Shown here: one piece after another, positions 25,438 to 36,455 of the stretch
Layout of the letters: the number at the start of each line of letters is the position of its first letter
Numbering within the stretch: the stretch's first letter is position 1
DNA from: an uncultured Pseudomonadota bacterium
GTDB taxonomy: Bacteria > Myxococcota_A > UBA796 > GCA-2862545
Direction: 5' to 3'
Assembly (NCBI GenBank): GCA_913061235.1
Contig: CAJXTB010000034.1
Coordinates: forward strand, 1 to 51,062
DNA: 51,062 nt
Program-made: the position numbers and the translations under genes
The notes under the pieces: model-generated
The model's database searches: none
Told to the model about the DNA's origin: nothing
Seen by the model: only the letters and a program-made list of their open reading frames with translations

Positions 25438-26604
25438 ATGAGATCGATTTCTCTGTTGTCGGTGGCTCTTTTAGCGGCCTGTCCGGGGTCTGATACGGAC
25501 ACGGATGTGGTCGACGCCGACTTGGACGGGTTCACGTCTGCGATTGACTGTGATGACACCGATCCCGAGGTGCATCCCGGGGCGGTTGAGATCTGCGACG
25601 ACGGTATCGACAACGACTGCGCAGACGGCGATGAGCCGTGCATCCCCATGGCATCCTTGCCCGTCGCTCCGTCTGCGGACCAGTTCATGGCGCAAGGACG
25701 CCAGTCTCACTTTTTGGATGCGAATGGTGAGGACTGTTCTTCGTCCATCGTCGCCACTGTGTCGACAAAAGTCGCCTGCTATGTCGATGATGCTGGCGCT
25801 CTCCTCTGCGCTGGACAGCTTCACACCCATGACTTTGGGTCGAGCTTTGTGGCGACCACCCTCGAAGACGTGAGCCAGGTCTTGGTCACGTCTGGAGACA
25901 GTGCTTGCGCGACGGTGGCGGGGGTTCCGACTTGTATGGGTGCAAGCAACAGTAGTGGACAGCTTGGTACGGGTGACACGGACCCCGTTGATGACTGGAC
26001 TGAGTGGTTCGGCAGCGTCAACAGCGTCTCCTTGCTTGCGTCTGGAACCGGAGACCAGTTTTGCGTCATCGCGAATGCTGACGCAGGTTGGTGTACTGGC
26101 TACAACTTCGGACTCGTCCCAACTCCGGTGCCGGGTGGGCCGTTTGACGGGGTGTTCATTGACACTTCCGGTGACGCGTACTTCAACCCGACCGATGTCT
26201 GGCGCGTCTCTCAAGGCCGGGGCCAGTGTACGGTGGGGCCTGACGGACTCGACTGCGAGAACGACGAGCTTCTGGGAAGGCCGGGTCATGTTGTCGACGG
26301 CGGACACATCTCCGAGGGGGACTTTGACGAGAGCATCGTCTGGCTCGAAGATGACGGCAAGGTGTACCGCTACGACTTGGACGACGAGGAAGTCGCTACG
26401 ACAACCGAGCTCTTCACGGACGTCACATCGCTGGCCATCGCCTACCACTACTACACCGACACCGTCTGTGCGGTCACCGACAGCGGAGCCATGCGCTGTG
26501 TGGGCTCCAACACCGAAGGCAAGCTGGGAACGGGAGACATGGAGCCCTTGTTGGAGGAGACAGAGGTCTTGCCATCCGGGACGTTTGACCTGACCTGTCA
26601 GTGA
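25438..26604 (+). CDS. Lipoprotein with MopE-like metal-binding motif and RCC1-like repeats
   Basis: This 388-residue protein has lipobox LLAAC (Cys15), a short Asp/Thr linker, and at about 26-66 the motif D-x-D-L-D-G-F-x(5)-D-C-D-D-x-D-P-x-V-H-P-G-A-x-E-x-C-D-(x)-D-N-D-C, the copper/metal-binding MopE-type motif common in Myxococcota. The remainder holds degenerate RCC1-like units (G-A-L-L-C-A-G, S-S-G-Q-L-G-T-G, T-E-G-K-L-G-T-G). AGGAGGT lies five bases before the ATG, ruling out the GTG two codons upstream. Outer-membrane lipoprotein by inference. Confidence 0.83.
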   Translation: MRSISLLSVALLAACPGSDTDTDVVDADLDGFTSAIDCDDTDPEVHPGAVEICDDGIDNDCADGDEPCIPMASLPVAPSADQFMAQGRQSHFLDANGEDCSSSIVATVSTKVACYVDDAGALLCAGQLHTHDFGSSFVATTLEDVSQVLVTSGDSACATVAGVPTCMGASNSSGQLGTGDTDPVDDWTEWFGSVNSVSLLASGTGDQFCVIANADAGWCTGYNFGLVPTPVPGGPFDGVFIDTSGDAYFNPTDVWRVSQGRGQCTVGPDGLDCENDELLGRPGHVVDGGHISEGDFDESIVWLEDDGKVYRYDLDDEEVATTTELFTDVTSLAIAYHYYTDTVCAVTDSGAMRCVGSNTEGKLGTGDMEPLLEETEVLPSGTFDLTCQ

Positions 26605-26662
26605 TGACAGTGGGCGAGTCGCGCGGGCCGTTTGAACCGGTCCGCGCGGCTACAGCCAATGG

Positions 26663-29600
26663 TCAGTCGCACTCAAGGGTGGTGGAGATGCTGTACTCAC
26701 CGCCGTAGCCGCTGTCGCGCTGGACCAGTACCCAGCGGGGAACAGCAGTCTCACCAATCGAATCGGTTGAACCGCGTGAGATGCGGCTCATGGACCCGAC
26801 TGCCGCACCGTCCTCGTCTGTGATGATGCCGTAGGCGCTGTTGTCGCCGAAGGTGAAGACGTTCACCGTGCCGGTGCAGCCAGCCGGCACCATGGGGAGG
26901 TGCAGGTAGTCAGCGCTGCCGCAGATGGCGAGACGGGTGGTCACGTCCCACTGGATGAACGGAGCCTGCTCGACCTGCCAGTTCGGGGCGAACATATCGT
27001 CGTCTGGACAGGTTGGGGCGGCGCCGCACTCTGCCTCGGCGCGAATGCGGTACTCGGAGCCCGCGCCGTCAGACAACAAGAGTGTCTGGTCGTTTCCGAT
27101 GTACTCGATTGGGCTGGTGGTGCGGAAGGTTGCCTGAACAACCCCGTCACCATCGACAAGATCGACGGTCGCTCGTGGGGCAATGTCTACGTTGATGACG
27201 GTCGAACAGACTTCGCCATCGGGTTGGTCGATAGACCAGGCGTCTACGTCGTCCTCGCACAAGCTGGCCATCTGGGGCAGGCCGAACTCGATGGGATTGG
27301 CGACGTCGAAGGTTCCGTTCGGTTCAAAGGAGTCGGTGTCACACTCGTGCGCGGGGCAGTCGTATTGGTCGACAATCACGCTGTAGGATTTTTTTTTGAG
27401 GGAGTCCACGCGAAGGTGCACGGTGCCGGTTGTGCGTGGCGAATACACGATGGACGTGCCGTTTAGGCCCTCAACGTAGGAGCCACGTCGGGAGGTGCCG
27501 TTGAGCAATTCAGCGTTGATGCTGGTGTCGAACGTGTCGTGCGAGACCTCCACGCCCAGCTTGCAGCCACTCTCGAACGGAATGGCGTACCAGTCTTCGT
27601 CAGGGCCGCACAGCTCCGCATCCCAGGCTTGAGTGCCGGTGATGGGGGTGGCGGTGGCTTGGTCGTCATTGCTCACGCCGTCGGCGTTTTCTTCCCATTC
27701 GTCGTCTACGCACTCGCCAACGGGGCAGTCCAGCTCGATGGACAGGTCGTAGTCGTGCCCCACACCCGTTGGGCCGAACACGCCGACCTTGTGAGTGCCG
27801 GTGTTGACCGCGAGCAGCGAAGCGTCGAGTAGGGGGGGACTGTCGTCAGCCGAGTGGATGCTGTTGAACGTGTCCGTAATGACCAGGCGTGTACCGAACT
27901 CTGTTGTGGTGACCGCGTTGATGATGCAGCCTTCGTCGACCTCAATGGCGAACCAGTCTGCGTCCGACTCCTCTGCTCCTGAGCAGAAGTTCAGCGTGTC
28001 GTTGAAGGGAAGGGTCACGGCCGGGGGAGCGGGATTGAAGACGTCGTTATTGGCCTCGAAGGCGTCTTCGACGCAGTCTTCTATGACCGGACAGTCTTCG
28101 GTGATCGACAGGTTGTAGGGACCTACGTCATTGGAGCTGTAGCCGAACACGCGCAGGTTCAGCGTATCCGAGCCCGCGTAGTCACTCGCGAACTCGTTGC
28201 TGGACCCGCTGCCAGCTTCCATGGCAACGCTGCCGTCTTCGTTGAGCACGGTGAGGTCCAGATCGGACGTTGCGGAGTGGGTGAACTCGAGCTCCACCGT
28301 GATGAGGCATCCCGCGGTGGTCTCGATGGTGTACCAGTCGTCCTCGTTGGCGTCGCACAGCTCGGCGCTGGCGTTGACGAGCGGGAATGTGTCGATGACG
28401 TAGCCATCATCGATGTTGTCATTGGGCTCGCCCCACTCCTCGCACTCGTTGATGACGACGCAGTCGACCTGGTTAGCCGTGAGCGTGTAGTCGCCGGCGT
28501 CATCGGGGTCGGCGCCGCTGACCTCAACGATGTAGTCGACTCCCGTTGTGGGCCATACCAGTGATTCGGTGTCAGTCGACCCGACGGATTGGTCCAAGTA
28601 CAGGCCGGTGGCGGTGCGCAAGACGAGAGACAAGTCGCTCGACTCGCTGTGGTCGAACGACAGGTCCAGCTCAAGGGTGCAGTCGGCGTCTGGTGTGATG
28701 CGGTACAGGTCGAGGTCTTGGCAGATGTTCGCGTCGATTGGCACGGGGGACAGGTCGAGTGGTGTAGCGAGCCCGACCGAGTTGTTGCCGTTGGTGCCCT
28801 CGTAGCTGTCGGGTGAACACACGCCGCTACAGTCTTCGATGACGTCCAGCGTGTACGGTCCCTCGGAGCTTTGGTAGCCGTAGACTTCTATGTAGAAGGT
28901 GTCGGTGGGGGTGACGGCCGTGATGCTCTCGTCGTCGGAGGAGGAGGTTCCGCCGAATCCAAACTGTCCGCCGTCGGGACGGATGAGGCGCATCTCCAGG
29001 TCGGTCGTTGGTGAGTAGTCGTAGTCCATGTTGACGGTGACGGAACAGCCCGCGCTGCTGGAGACTGCGTGCCAGTCGCGGTCGTTCGCACAGATCTGAG
29101 CACTGCGCACAATGCTGTCGTTCATGGGCGCGCTAGCGGTCTGGAGCGTGTCGTTGTCTTCGAAGCTGTCGTCGATACAGCCCGGCGGATCTGTGTCAGG
29201 GTCGGTATCTGGCTCTGTGTCGGGGTCGGTATCTGGGTCGGTGTCGGTGTCCGTGTCACCCTCGCAGTCCAGGTCCACAACCATCAAGTAGTCGTTGGTT
29301 GCGCCCTGGTAGCCGTTGATGAGGACCGCGTAGGTGATGCCGTCTCCGGCGAAGGTCAGCGTCTCGTCGCTGTCTTGGCTGTCGGAGCGAGTGACCTCGG
29401 TGTTGCCGTCGTAGACGAACAGGTCTAGGTCGCCTTGTGCGTGGTTGAAGCCGAGGGTGATGTTCGCTTCGCAGTCGTTGTCGACTTGCAGACGCATCAC
29501 GTCAATGTCGCCGGGACAGATGGTGCCGCTGATGCGCGAGCCGTCCTGAACCACAGTGCCGGATGTGAAGTCGTCGTCTTCTTCGTTGCCGTCGTCAATG

Positions 29601-29770
29601 CAGCCCTGCGGGTCTGTGTCCGGGTCCGTGTCGCGTTCGGTGTCGACCTCGGTATCCGGTGTGGTGTCGACCTCGACGTCTGAGTCGCTCTCTACATAGT
29701 CTTCGAACGGGCCCGGCAGGAAGGGCCAGCAGCCGGACAGAAACAACAGAACGAGAGGGGATGCGCGCAT
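26663..29770 (-). CDS. Large lipoprotein with eight PPC-like domains
   Basis: This 1035-residue protein has lipobox LSGC (Cys14), an Asp/Thr/Glu linker, a first domain, a second D-T-D-P repeat linker (about 175-205), then further domains. Eight units each begin with a Cys-x(2-4)-D-x-(F/W)-E-x-N-D-like motif and carry D-x-D-W-(Y/F) followed by Cys and beta strands (L-x-V-x-G), the pattern of bacterial pre-peptidase C-terminal (PPC) domains. No peptidase domain is present, so it may be an adhesin or scaffold. GGAG lies eight bases before the ATG. An A9 run at 27389-27397 (minus strand) falls inside the coding region. It is convergent with the lipoprotein at 25438. Confidence 0.83.
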   Translation of the reverse strand: MRASPLVLLFLSGCWPFLPGPFEDYVESDSDVEVDTTPDTEVDTERDTDPDTDPQGCIDDGNEEDDDFTSGTVVQDGSRISGTICPGDIDVMRLQVDNDCEANITLGFNHAQGDLDLFVYDGNTEVTRSDSQDSDETLTFAGDGITYAVLINGYQGATNDYLMVVDLDCEGDTDTDTDPDTDPDTEPDTDPDTDPPGCIDDSFEDNDTLQTASAPMNDSIVRSAQICANDRDWHAVSSSAGCSVTVNMDYDYSPTTDLEMRLIRPDGGQFGFGGTSSSDDESITAVTPTDTFYIEVYGYQSSEGPYTLDVIEDCSGVCSPDSYEGTNGNNSVGLATPLDLSPVPIDANICQDLDLYRITPDADCTLELDLSFDHSESSDLSLVLRTATGLYLDQSVGSTDTESLVWPTTGVDYIVEVSGADPDDAGDYTLTANQVDCVVINECEEWGEPNDNIDDGYVIDTFPLVNASAELCDANEDDWYTIETTAGCLITVELEFTHSATSDLDLTVLNEDGSVAMEAGSGSSNEFASDYAGSDTLNLRVFGYSSNDVGPYNLSITEDCPVIEDCVEDAFEANNDVFNPAPPAVTLPFNDTLNFCSGAEESDADWFAIEVDEGCIINAVTTTEFGTRLVITDTFNSIHSADDSPPLLDASLLAVNTGTHKVGVFGPTGVGHDYDLSIELDCPVGECVDDEWEENADGVSNDDQATATPITGTQAWDAELCGPDEDWYAIPFESGCKLGVEVSHDTFDTSINAELLNGTSRRGSYVEGLNGTSIVYSPRTTGTVHLRVDSLKKKSYSVIVDQYDCPAHECDTDSFEPNGTFDVANPIEFGLPQMASLCEDDVDAWSIDQPDGEVCSTVINVDIAPRATVDLVDGDGVVQATFRTTSPIEYIGNDQTLLLSDGAGSEYRIRAEAECGAAPTCPDDDMFAPNWQVEQAPFIQWDVTTRLAICGSADYLHLPMVPAGCTGTVNVFTFGDNSAYGIITDEDGAAVGSMSRISRGSTDSIGETAVPRWVLVQRDSGYGGEYSISTTLECD

Positions 29771-29936
29771 CTGAGAGACTCCACCGGATCGGCCTGCTTG
29801 ATACTTGCCACAGTCCCGACCGTCGACGTTCATTGGACTGTCTTGATGCGGTTTGAGACGGGTTTGAGGTCTGTGATGGTGAGCAGGCCCTTGCGTGCCG
29901 TTGGAGGGATACCGGAGGCGAACCAGGAGACCCCCA

Positions 29937-30536
29937 ATGTGGATGAACGGCGGAACCTACGACTCCGAGCACTTCGTAGCGGCGAGTGGCGAGGCGTCCG
30001 GGCCCTCGGCAGACCTCGTGGATGTGCAGTTTGAGGACTGTGTGTTCGAGGGGCTTGTCCTAGAGGCCCAGATGTTTCGAGAGTGTGCGTTTGAGCGGTG
30101 CCAGTTCATTGGCTGCACAATGAACCGCGTCTCTCTGGCCGATACTCGACTGCACGAGGTGGTCTTCGAGCGATGTCGGCTGATGGGTGTGGACTGGAGC
30201 GCCGCCCGTCAGTTCGGGTTCGACGTTCGCTTTGAGGAATGCCAGCTGGACTACGGCCTGTTTGAAGACATGCGGCTGAAGCAGCAGATATTTGTGAACT
30301 GTCGCATGGTGGAAACCGAGTTCTCCGGGTCAGATCTGACGGGTGCATCCTTCGACGGGTGTGACCTGGCGCGCACCCGATTCCACCGCGCGAATCTGTC
30401 GAAAGTTGACTTTCGAGGAGCGGAGAACGTAGGCCTTGACCTTCGTACCGCCCGACTCGCCAAGACCCAGGTTGGTCTTCAGACCGCCATCTTGCTTGCG
30501 GAGTCTATGGGGCTGGTGGTCGACCCGACTCGGTGA
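29937..30536 (+). CDS. Pentapeptide-repeat protein
   Basis: This 199-residue protein has A-(D/N)-L-x-x / C-x-F-x-x pentapeptides from about residue 30 to 170 (V-Q-F-E-D, C-V-F-E-G, C-A-F-E-R, C-Q-F-I-G and so on), with a break around 95-105 and a C-terminal helix ending L-G-L-V-V-type. This gives a right-handed quadrilateral beta-helix. The composition rich in C-x-F resembles Qnr/McbG-type proteins that mimic DNA and protect gyrase, but this cannot be assigned by eye. AGGAGA lies six bases before the ATG at 29937. It has no signal peptide and is probably cytoplasmic. Confidence 0.82.
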   Translation: MWMNGGTYDSEHFVAASGEASGPSADLVDVQFEDCVFEGLVLEAQMFRECAFERCQFIGCTMNRVSLADTRLHEVVFERCRLMGVDWSAARQFGFDVRFEECQLDYGLFEDMRLKQQIFVNCRMVETEFSGSDLTGASFDGCDLARTRFHRANLSKVDFRGAENVGLDLRTARLAKTQVGLQTAILLAESMGLVVDPTR

Positions 30537-30676
30537 GTGGGGACTCGTCGGCCAACGGGGTGGAGAGGACTTTCAAACAGAACATTGCTATAGTGGGGCC
30601 AATCAAACGGGCTGACGTGGCGTGCCCGCGAATCGAGTGCGGGTCGCATGAATACGACTCGCGAAGGAGAAGCCCA

Positions 30677-31576
30677 GTGTTCAGCGAACGTTCCTTTGGA
30701 TTGCGGCACTTTTGTCTGGCCAGTGCCTTGCTCTGGGGGTGTCAGCCAGGAGAGGATGACACTGCTGATAGCGGCACTGAGGCAGACACCGACGTTAGTA
30801 GCGACACTGAGGCAGACACCGGCTCTGTCTTCGATACAGACACCGACGTTGACAGCGATAGCGACACGTCGCTGCCCGAAGACTGTGATGCTGCAGGTGA
30901 TGAAGACGGAAACGGCCTGGCCGACTGTGAAGACAGCCAGTGCATGGAACATGAGCTGTGTACCGAGCAGGCGTGCGCAGGCGGTGACGACGAAGACCTA
31001 GACGGTCTGATTGACTGTGATGACCCAGATTGCTGGGGTCACGGCTGTGCTGCCGAGGTGGTTCACTTCAGCACCGGTACCCTTAGGGCTTGGCGCGGCC
31101 TTTCTCGCAGCGTGGGCTGCGACGGCGTCGAGTACGATTTTCATCAAGGCTTCGAGGTGGAGGGCAGACAAATCGCCGGTACTTTCGCCCGGTTTTCGGA
31201 GGCGGGTGTGGTGAGTTCCTGCACGTTCTCGGTGCCCGACTTGGATGGCAGGCTCGACCGTACATCTTGGGCCACGCGTTCAGACCCCGTCGAGATGGTG
31301 CTCTCCCGCCCCAGGGCTGTATTCGGCAGCGGTTGCTCTCCCGATGTGTCGCTCTTGGTGCCAGACCAGGCGGAGTTCACCGGGGCCGAAGTGCAGTTCC
31401 ACGTTGGAGGCGCTTCGGTGAACTGGTACCCCGCGGGCCTGGTGGCTGCACAGACGCAGGGCATGCATGTGCCATTGCACTCCCCTGGGCGTGTCTGCAA
31501 TGGCTATCAGATGTTTGGGTCTGGCGAGATAACGTTGGATTTAGAGGGGGTTTGGGTGCCTCGGGTGTCCGAGTAG
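30677..31576 (+). CDS. Lipoprotein with Asp-rich linker and calcium-type motifs
   Basis: This 299-residue protein starts at GTG (30677), with AAGGAG seven bases upstream; the resulting signal ends in lipobox LLWGC (Cys21). An Asp/Thr/Ser linker covers about 25-68. Two motifs of the D-E-D-x-(N/D)-G-L-x-D-C-x-D-x-x-C kind follow at about 75-120, as in many Myxococcota surface lipoproteins. The C-terminal domain (about 130-299) is beta-rich with paired cysteines. Function unknown. Confidence 0.78.
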   Translation: MFSERSFGLRHFCLASALLWGCQPGEDDTADSGTEADTDVSSDTEADTGSVFDTDTDVDSDSDTSLPEDCDAAGDEDGNGLADCEDSQCMEHELCTEQACAGGDDEDLDGLIDCDDPDCWGHGCAAEVVHFSTGTLRAWRGLSRSVGCDGVEYDFHQGFEVEGRQIAGTFARFSEAGVVSSCTFSVPDLDGRLDRTSWATRSDPVEMVLSRPRAVFGSGCSPDVSLLVPDQAEFTGAEVQFHVGGASVNWYPAGLVAAQTQGMHVPLHSPGRVCNGYQMFGSGEITLDLEGVWVPRVSE

Positions 31577-31783
31577 GACCCACTGGCGGGTCGTGCAGGC
31601 AGCGAGTGGTCCGAGCCCAATCGCCGCATGGGGTGTCGTCTCCGGGGATGTATCCGCCGCGCCATTCAGAATAGAAATGGGGGACGCTTTTGCCGCACAG
31701 AGGGCTGAAGAGACAACGTCTTGAGCGAACGCACCCTGACGCACCCGGACCCCGATATACGGCAGTCACTGGAGTGGAGCCGC

Positions 31784-32485
31784 ATGTCCGCAACGCAACG
31801 GAGGATTTTACTCGTTGGGGGCCTGCTGGTCGCGGTTGGACTGGCATGGTGGTTTGACCTGAGCTCGGTGCTGTCCTTCGAGAGCCTCAAGGCGAATCAG
31901 TCGGAGCTTGCGGCCTTTTACGACGAAAACTCGGTAGTGACGGTTGTTGGCTACTTCGTTCTGTACGTTGTGGTTGCAGCATTGAGCATCCCTGGCGCCG
32001 CCGTGCTCACGCTCGCTGGGGGAGCCATCTTCGGGTTTGGGCTGGGTTTACTCATCACCAGCTTCGCCAGCAGCATTGGGGCAACGCTGGCCTTCTTGAT
32101 GAGTCGGCACCTGTTCCGGAGCTGGGTGGAGACGCGCTTTGGCGAGCGTCTTGCGCCCATTCAGCAGGGGGTTGAGCGTGATGGCGCCTTCTACGTCTTC
32201 TCGCTGCGCGTCATTCCGGTCGTTCCCTTCTTCATTGTCAATCTAGTGCTTGGGCTCACACGTATTCGTGTTTTGACCTTTTATATCGTTAGTCAGGTCG
32301 GCATGCTGATCGGAACCGCGGTGTACGTGAACGCCGGTACACAGCTGGCAAGTCTGGAGTCGCCGTCGGGAATCTTGTCCCCAGCATTGCTCGGCAGTTT
32401 TGCGCTGCTCGGCCTGTTCCCAGTCGTTGTGAAGTGGGCAATGGGCTGGATTGGCCGACGCCGTGGAGTGTCGGACGCCCGCTGA
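31784..32485 (+). CDS. TVP38/TMEM64 (DedA-like) membrane protein
   Basis: This 233-residue protein has five or six membrane segments. The SNARE-associated/VTT domain signature is seen as G-A-x-x-L-T-L-A-G-G-A-x-F-G near 82-96, then F-x-x-S-x-G-A-x-x-A-F-L-x-S-R, and the second half-motif L-R-V-I-P-V-V-P-F-F-x-x-N near 150-163. Proteins of this family are probable lipid scramblases or small-solute transporters. ATG at 31784 follows GGAG repeats; a TTG 21 codons upstream is the alternative and has no RBS. It stands alone. Confidence 0.88.
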   Translation: MSATQRRILLVGGLLVAVGLAWWFDLSSVLSFESLKANQSELAAFYDENSVVTVVGYFVLYVVVAALSIPGAAVLTLAGGAIFGFGLGLLITSFASSIGATLAFLMSRHLFRSWVETRFGERLAPIQQGVERDGAFYVFSLRVIPVVPFFIVNLVLGLTRIRVLTFYIVSQVGMLIGTAVYVNAGTQLASLESPSGILSPALLGSFALLGLFPVVVKWAMGWIGRRRGVSDAR

Positions 32486-32602
32486 GCACGACCGCCGCTT
32501 TGATGCCGCATGGGGCCTCCGTTTCGTAGGTGTACTGCGGCTGACCATCGTCGCTGCACCGCAACGTTCCCAGCGGTTGCGTGGGGCGTCGCGGTACAGG
32601 GA

Positions 32603-33183
32603 CTACTCGCTGGCGTCTGCGTCTTGCTCAGTGAGGTCGACGTAGACCTGCGGGCAATTGCTCCCGCATGCGGGTAGCCAGCCGCCATCGGTGCAGTTGC
32701 CACTGACAAGGACAGTCAGGGTAGCGATGGCGAACACGGGTGTGCTCTCCGTGGACGCCTCCGTTCCGACGTCTGTGTCTGTTCCGACGTCTGTGTCTGT
32801 TCCGACGTCTGTGTCTGTTCCGACGTCTGTGTCGTCGGCTGTTTCAGTGTCGGGTTCTGTTTCCGCTACGACGGCGGGTGGTGCCGTCGCGAGTCCGACA
32901 AGCAGCTCGAATGGAATCTCGGCGGTCCAGACGCCACCAGAAATGGTGGCTTCGACACCGGCAACGCGAACACTCTGGGCGGGCTCGCTGTCGACCTGCA
33001 TCGTCCCGGTGAGGGTGATTCCTGTCGTGAGGGGTTGGCGTCCGGCGGGCATGGCCCATGTGAAGTCGACAGGGCAGGATGCGTCACAGTACGGCTGTGC
33101 GTTCTGCTCGCAGTTGAACCGAAAGACTCCGGGAGTCTCGCAAGCGGTCGTTAGGCAGAGCAGCGAAAGAATGAGGGCACGCA

Positions 33184-33184
<1 letters not shown>
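32603..33184 (-). CDS. Lipoprotein with TDTDVG tandem repeats
   Basis: This 193-residue lipoprotein has lipobox LTTAC (Cys15) and a small cysteine-containing domain (about 20-105) with four cysteines near the N-terminus. Residues about 110-140 are an Asp/Thr linker that includes four copies of T-D-T-D-V-G, and a Cys-containing tail follows. Its ATG overlaps the stop of the upstream gene by one base (TGATG), so both are translated together. Function unknown. Confidence 0.75.
32763..32834. repeat. 18-bp tandem repeat, four copies
   Basis: The unit GTTCCGACGTCTGTGTCT repeats at 32763, 32781, 32799 and 32817, the last copy with one change. It encodes the TDTDVG linker of the lipoprotein on the minus strand. 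Near-identity of the DNA units indicates recent slippage or unequal exchange; copy number probably varies between strains. Confidence 0.9.
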
Positions 33185-34800
<1,616 letters not shown>

Positions 34801-34950
34801 AGAAGCCTCTGTGGGTGGGGAGGCGATACTCTAAGGCTCTCAAACCGCGCTGCATACACCCCGTTCGGGGTAGGCAGCGCACAAAACCTCCGGCCACCGC
34901 TGGGGGGCGAAGTCATGGCTGCGTCCCCAACACATCGGTCCATCTGGGGC

Positions 34951-35577
34951 CTACGCCACCTCACTCGTCAGCCGTCGCACAGGCTCACGCACCATCGACC
35001 ACACCATCAGGTCCGTGCCTGGAATGGGGCCTGCATCTTGGGTCACAAACCCGTGTGCCTCGTGAATGGCCTTCGCCAGCGGGTGACTGGTCTCTAGGTA
35101 GCAGGGAACTCCCAAGCCATCGGCCTCTTCGAAGGTGCGCGCCATCAGCTGACCCCCTAGGCCTTCGCCTTGACGACTTGGGTCCACCGCAATCATCCAC
35201 AGGTACCAGTGCGGGCCGCGCATGAGCTTTCGGTGACGTGCATCCGTCTCGCGGTCGGCCATGAGCATGCGCCATGTGGCACGAAGGCCGAGACGGAACG
35301 GTAGCCAGGCAATGCCAGATGTCAGGATGCCTAGAATGGACATGTGTTCCTTTCCGGGGGGCCTACGCAAGGCAACGCCGGACACGTCATCTGTGCACCA
35401 CACAATGCCGTTGGACATGCCGTAGCGCAGAAAGGCTTTGGCAATGTGCGGCGCGATGCGGGCGCGTTTTTTTGGGTCCGGCAGCAGGTGATGAAGCGCC
35501 GGGTCTAAGGCGAATGCGTGCTCAACTACGCGGCATGCGGGACCGAGATCTGCGTGTGTCAGGGGACGAACGGACAT
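34951..35577 (-). CDS. GNAT-family N-acetyltransferase
   Basis: This 208-residue protein shows the GNAT fold: strand L-W-M-I-A-V-D-P-S-R-Q-G-E-G-L-G-G-Q-L-M near 133-152 contains the acetyl-CoA loop (R/Q-x-x-G-x-G/A as R-Q-G-E-G-L-G), followed by G-V-P-C-Y-L-E-T-S and F-V near the C-terminus. The substrate is unknown. GGAGG lies six bases before the ATG at 35577; a longer in-frame N-terminus is not supported. It is divergent from the FkbM-type methyltransferase. Confidence 0.85.
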   Translation of the reverse strand: MSVRPLTHADLGPACRVVEHAFALDPALHHLLPDPKKRARIAPHIAKAFLRYGMSNGIVWCTDDVSGVALRRPPGKEHMSILGILTSGIAWLPFRLGLRATWRMLMADRETDARHRKLMRGPHWYLWMIAVDPSRQGEGLGGQLMARTFEEADGLGVPCYLETSHPLAKAIHEAHGFVTQDAGPIPGTDLMVWSMVREPVRRLTSEVA

Positions 35578-35690
35578 GAAACCCTCCATCCCCTTTGTAG
35601 AACCCTGCCCGGCTTCCTTCACTTACGCCCGATGCCAGCAACCGTCGCCGGCTCCATCAAGGCGAGATACGCCCGCCGCGGAGGCACTCA

Positions 35691-36455
35691 ATGGGAATGC
35701 GACGAGCCGCTGTACGTGTCACCAAGTCGGCGCTGGAGCGTTTGGGATTCGAGGTCTACCGACCCACCGCGTTCAATCGCATCTTGGCCGCCCAGCATGA
35801 GCGCAGCGAGCGCTTCTTCTTTGTTCAGGTCGGGGCCAATGACGGCGTCTCATGGGACGACCTGTACGGGTTTGCCACCACGCACCCTTGCGGCGGTCTG
35901 CTGTTTGAGCCGGTGCCGACCTACTACGCGCGCCTGTGTGCAAACTACGCGGACTATCCCGATATTGTCCCCATCCAGCTTGCTCTGCACAAGACGCAGA
36001 CCGAAGCGACCATCTACCGCGTCGACCCCAACCGCCTAGACGAAGTTCCGAGCTGGGCCGAAGGTATTGCGTCACTTGACCCGAACCATCACCTAGGCTC
36101 TGGTGTGCCCAGTGACGTCATTATCGAGGAGCCGGTTCGCTGCGCGCCGCTGATGCAGGTGTTGGACGAGCACAAGGTCAGCCACGTGGACTTGCTGCAG
36201 ATCGACGTTGAAGGCTATGACGCTGAAGTCGTTCGCATGGTCGATTTTGATGTTCTCAAGCCGGCCATCATCAAGTACGAGCACCAGGCACTGTCTGATG
36301 AGGACCAGGCCCAGCTGCGCGAACTGCTCGGAACCCACGGCTATCGGGTCTTTGCAATGGGCAACGACACGGTCGCTGTTCAGCCAGATGTACACGTACC
36401 TGACCTCACTCCGCCGCGTCGTCGCCTTCGTCGGACGGCTGCGAGTCGCCGCTAG
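35691..36455 (+). CDS. FkbM-family methyltransferase
   Basis: This 254-residue protein has the SAM motif F-V-Q-V-G-A-N-D-G near 44-52, then F-E-P-V-P-x-Y at about 71-77, and the FkbM hallmark D-L-L-Q-I-D-V-E-G-Y-D near 165-175. Relatives O-methylate sugars or polyketides. GGAGG precedes the ATG. The last 50 bases overlap the end of the convergent membrane-protein gene; the basic tail (P-P-R-R-R-L-R-R) here is antisense to that protein's acidic tail. Confidence 0.88.
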   Translation: MGMRRAAVRVTKSALERLGFEVYRPTAFNRILAAQHERSERFFFVQVGANDGVSWDDLYGFATTHPCGGLLFEPVPTYYARLCANYADYPDIVPIQLALHKTQTEATIYRVDPNRLDEVPSWAEGIASLDPNHHLGSGVPSDVIIEEPVRCAPLMQVLDEHKVSHVDLLQIDVEGYDAEVVRMVDFDVLKPAIIKYEHQALSDEDQAQLRELLGTHGYRVFAMGNDTVAVQPDVHVPDLTPPRRRLRRTAASRR

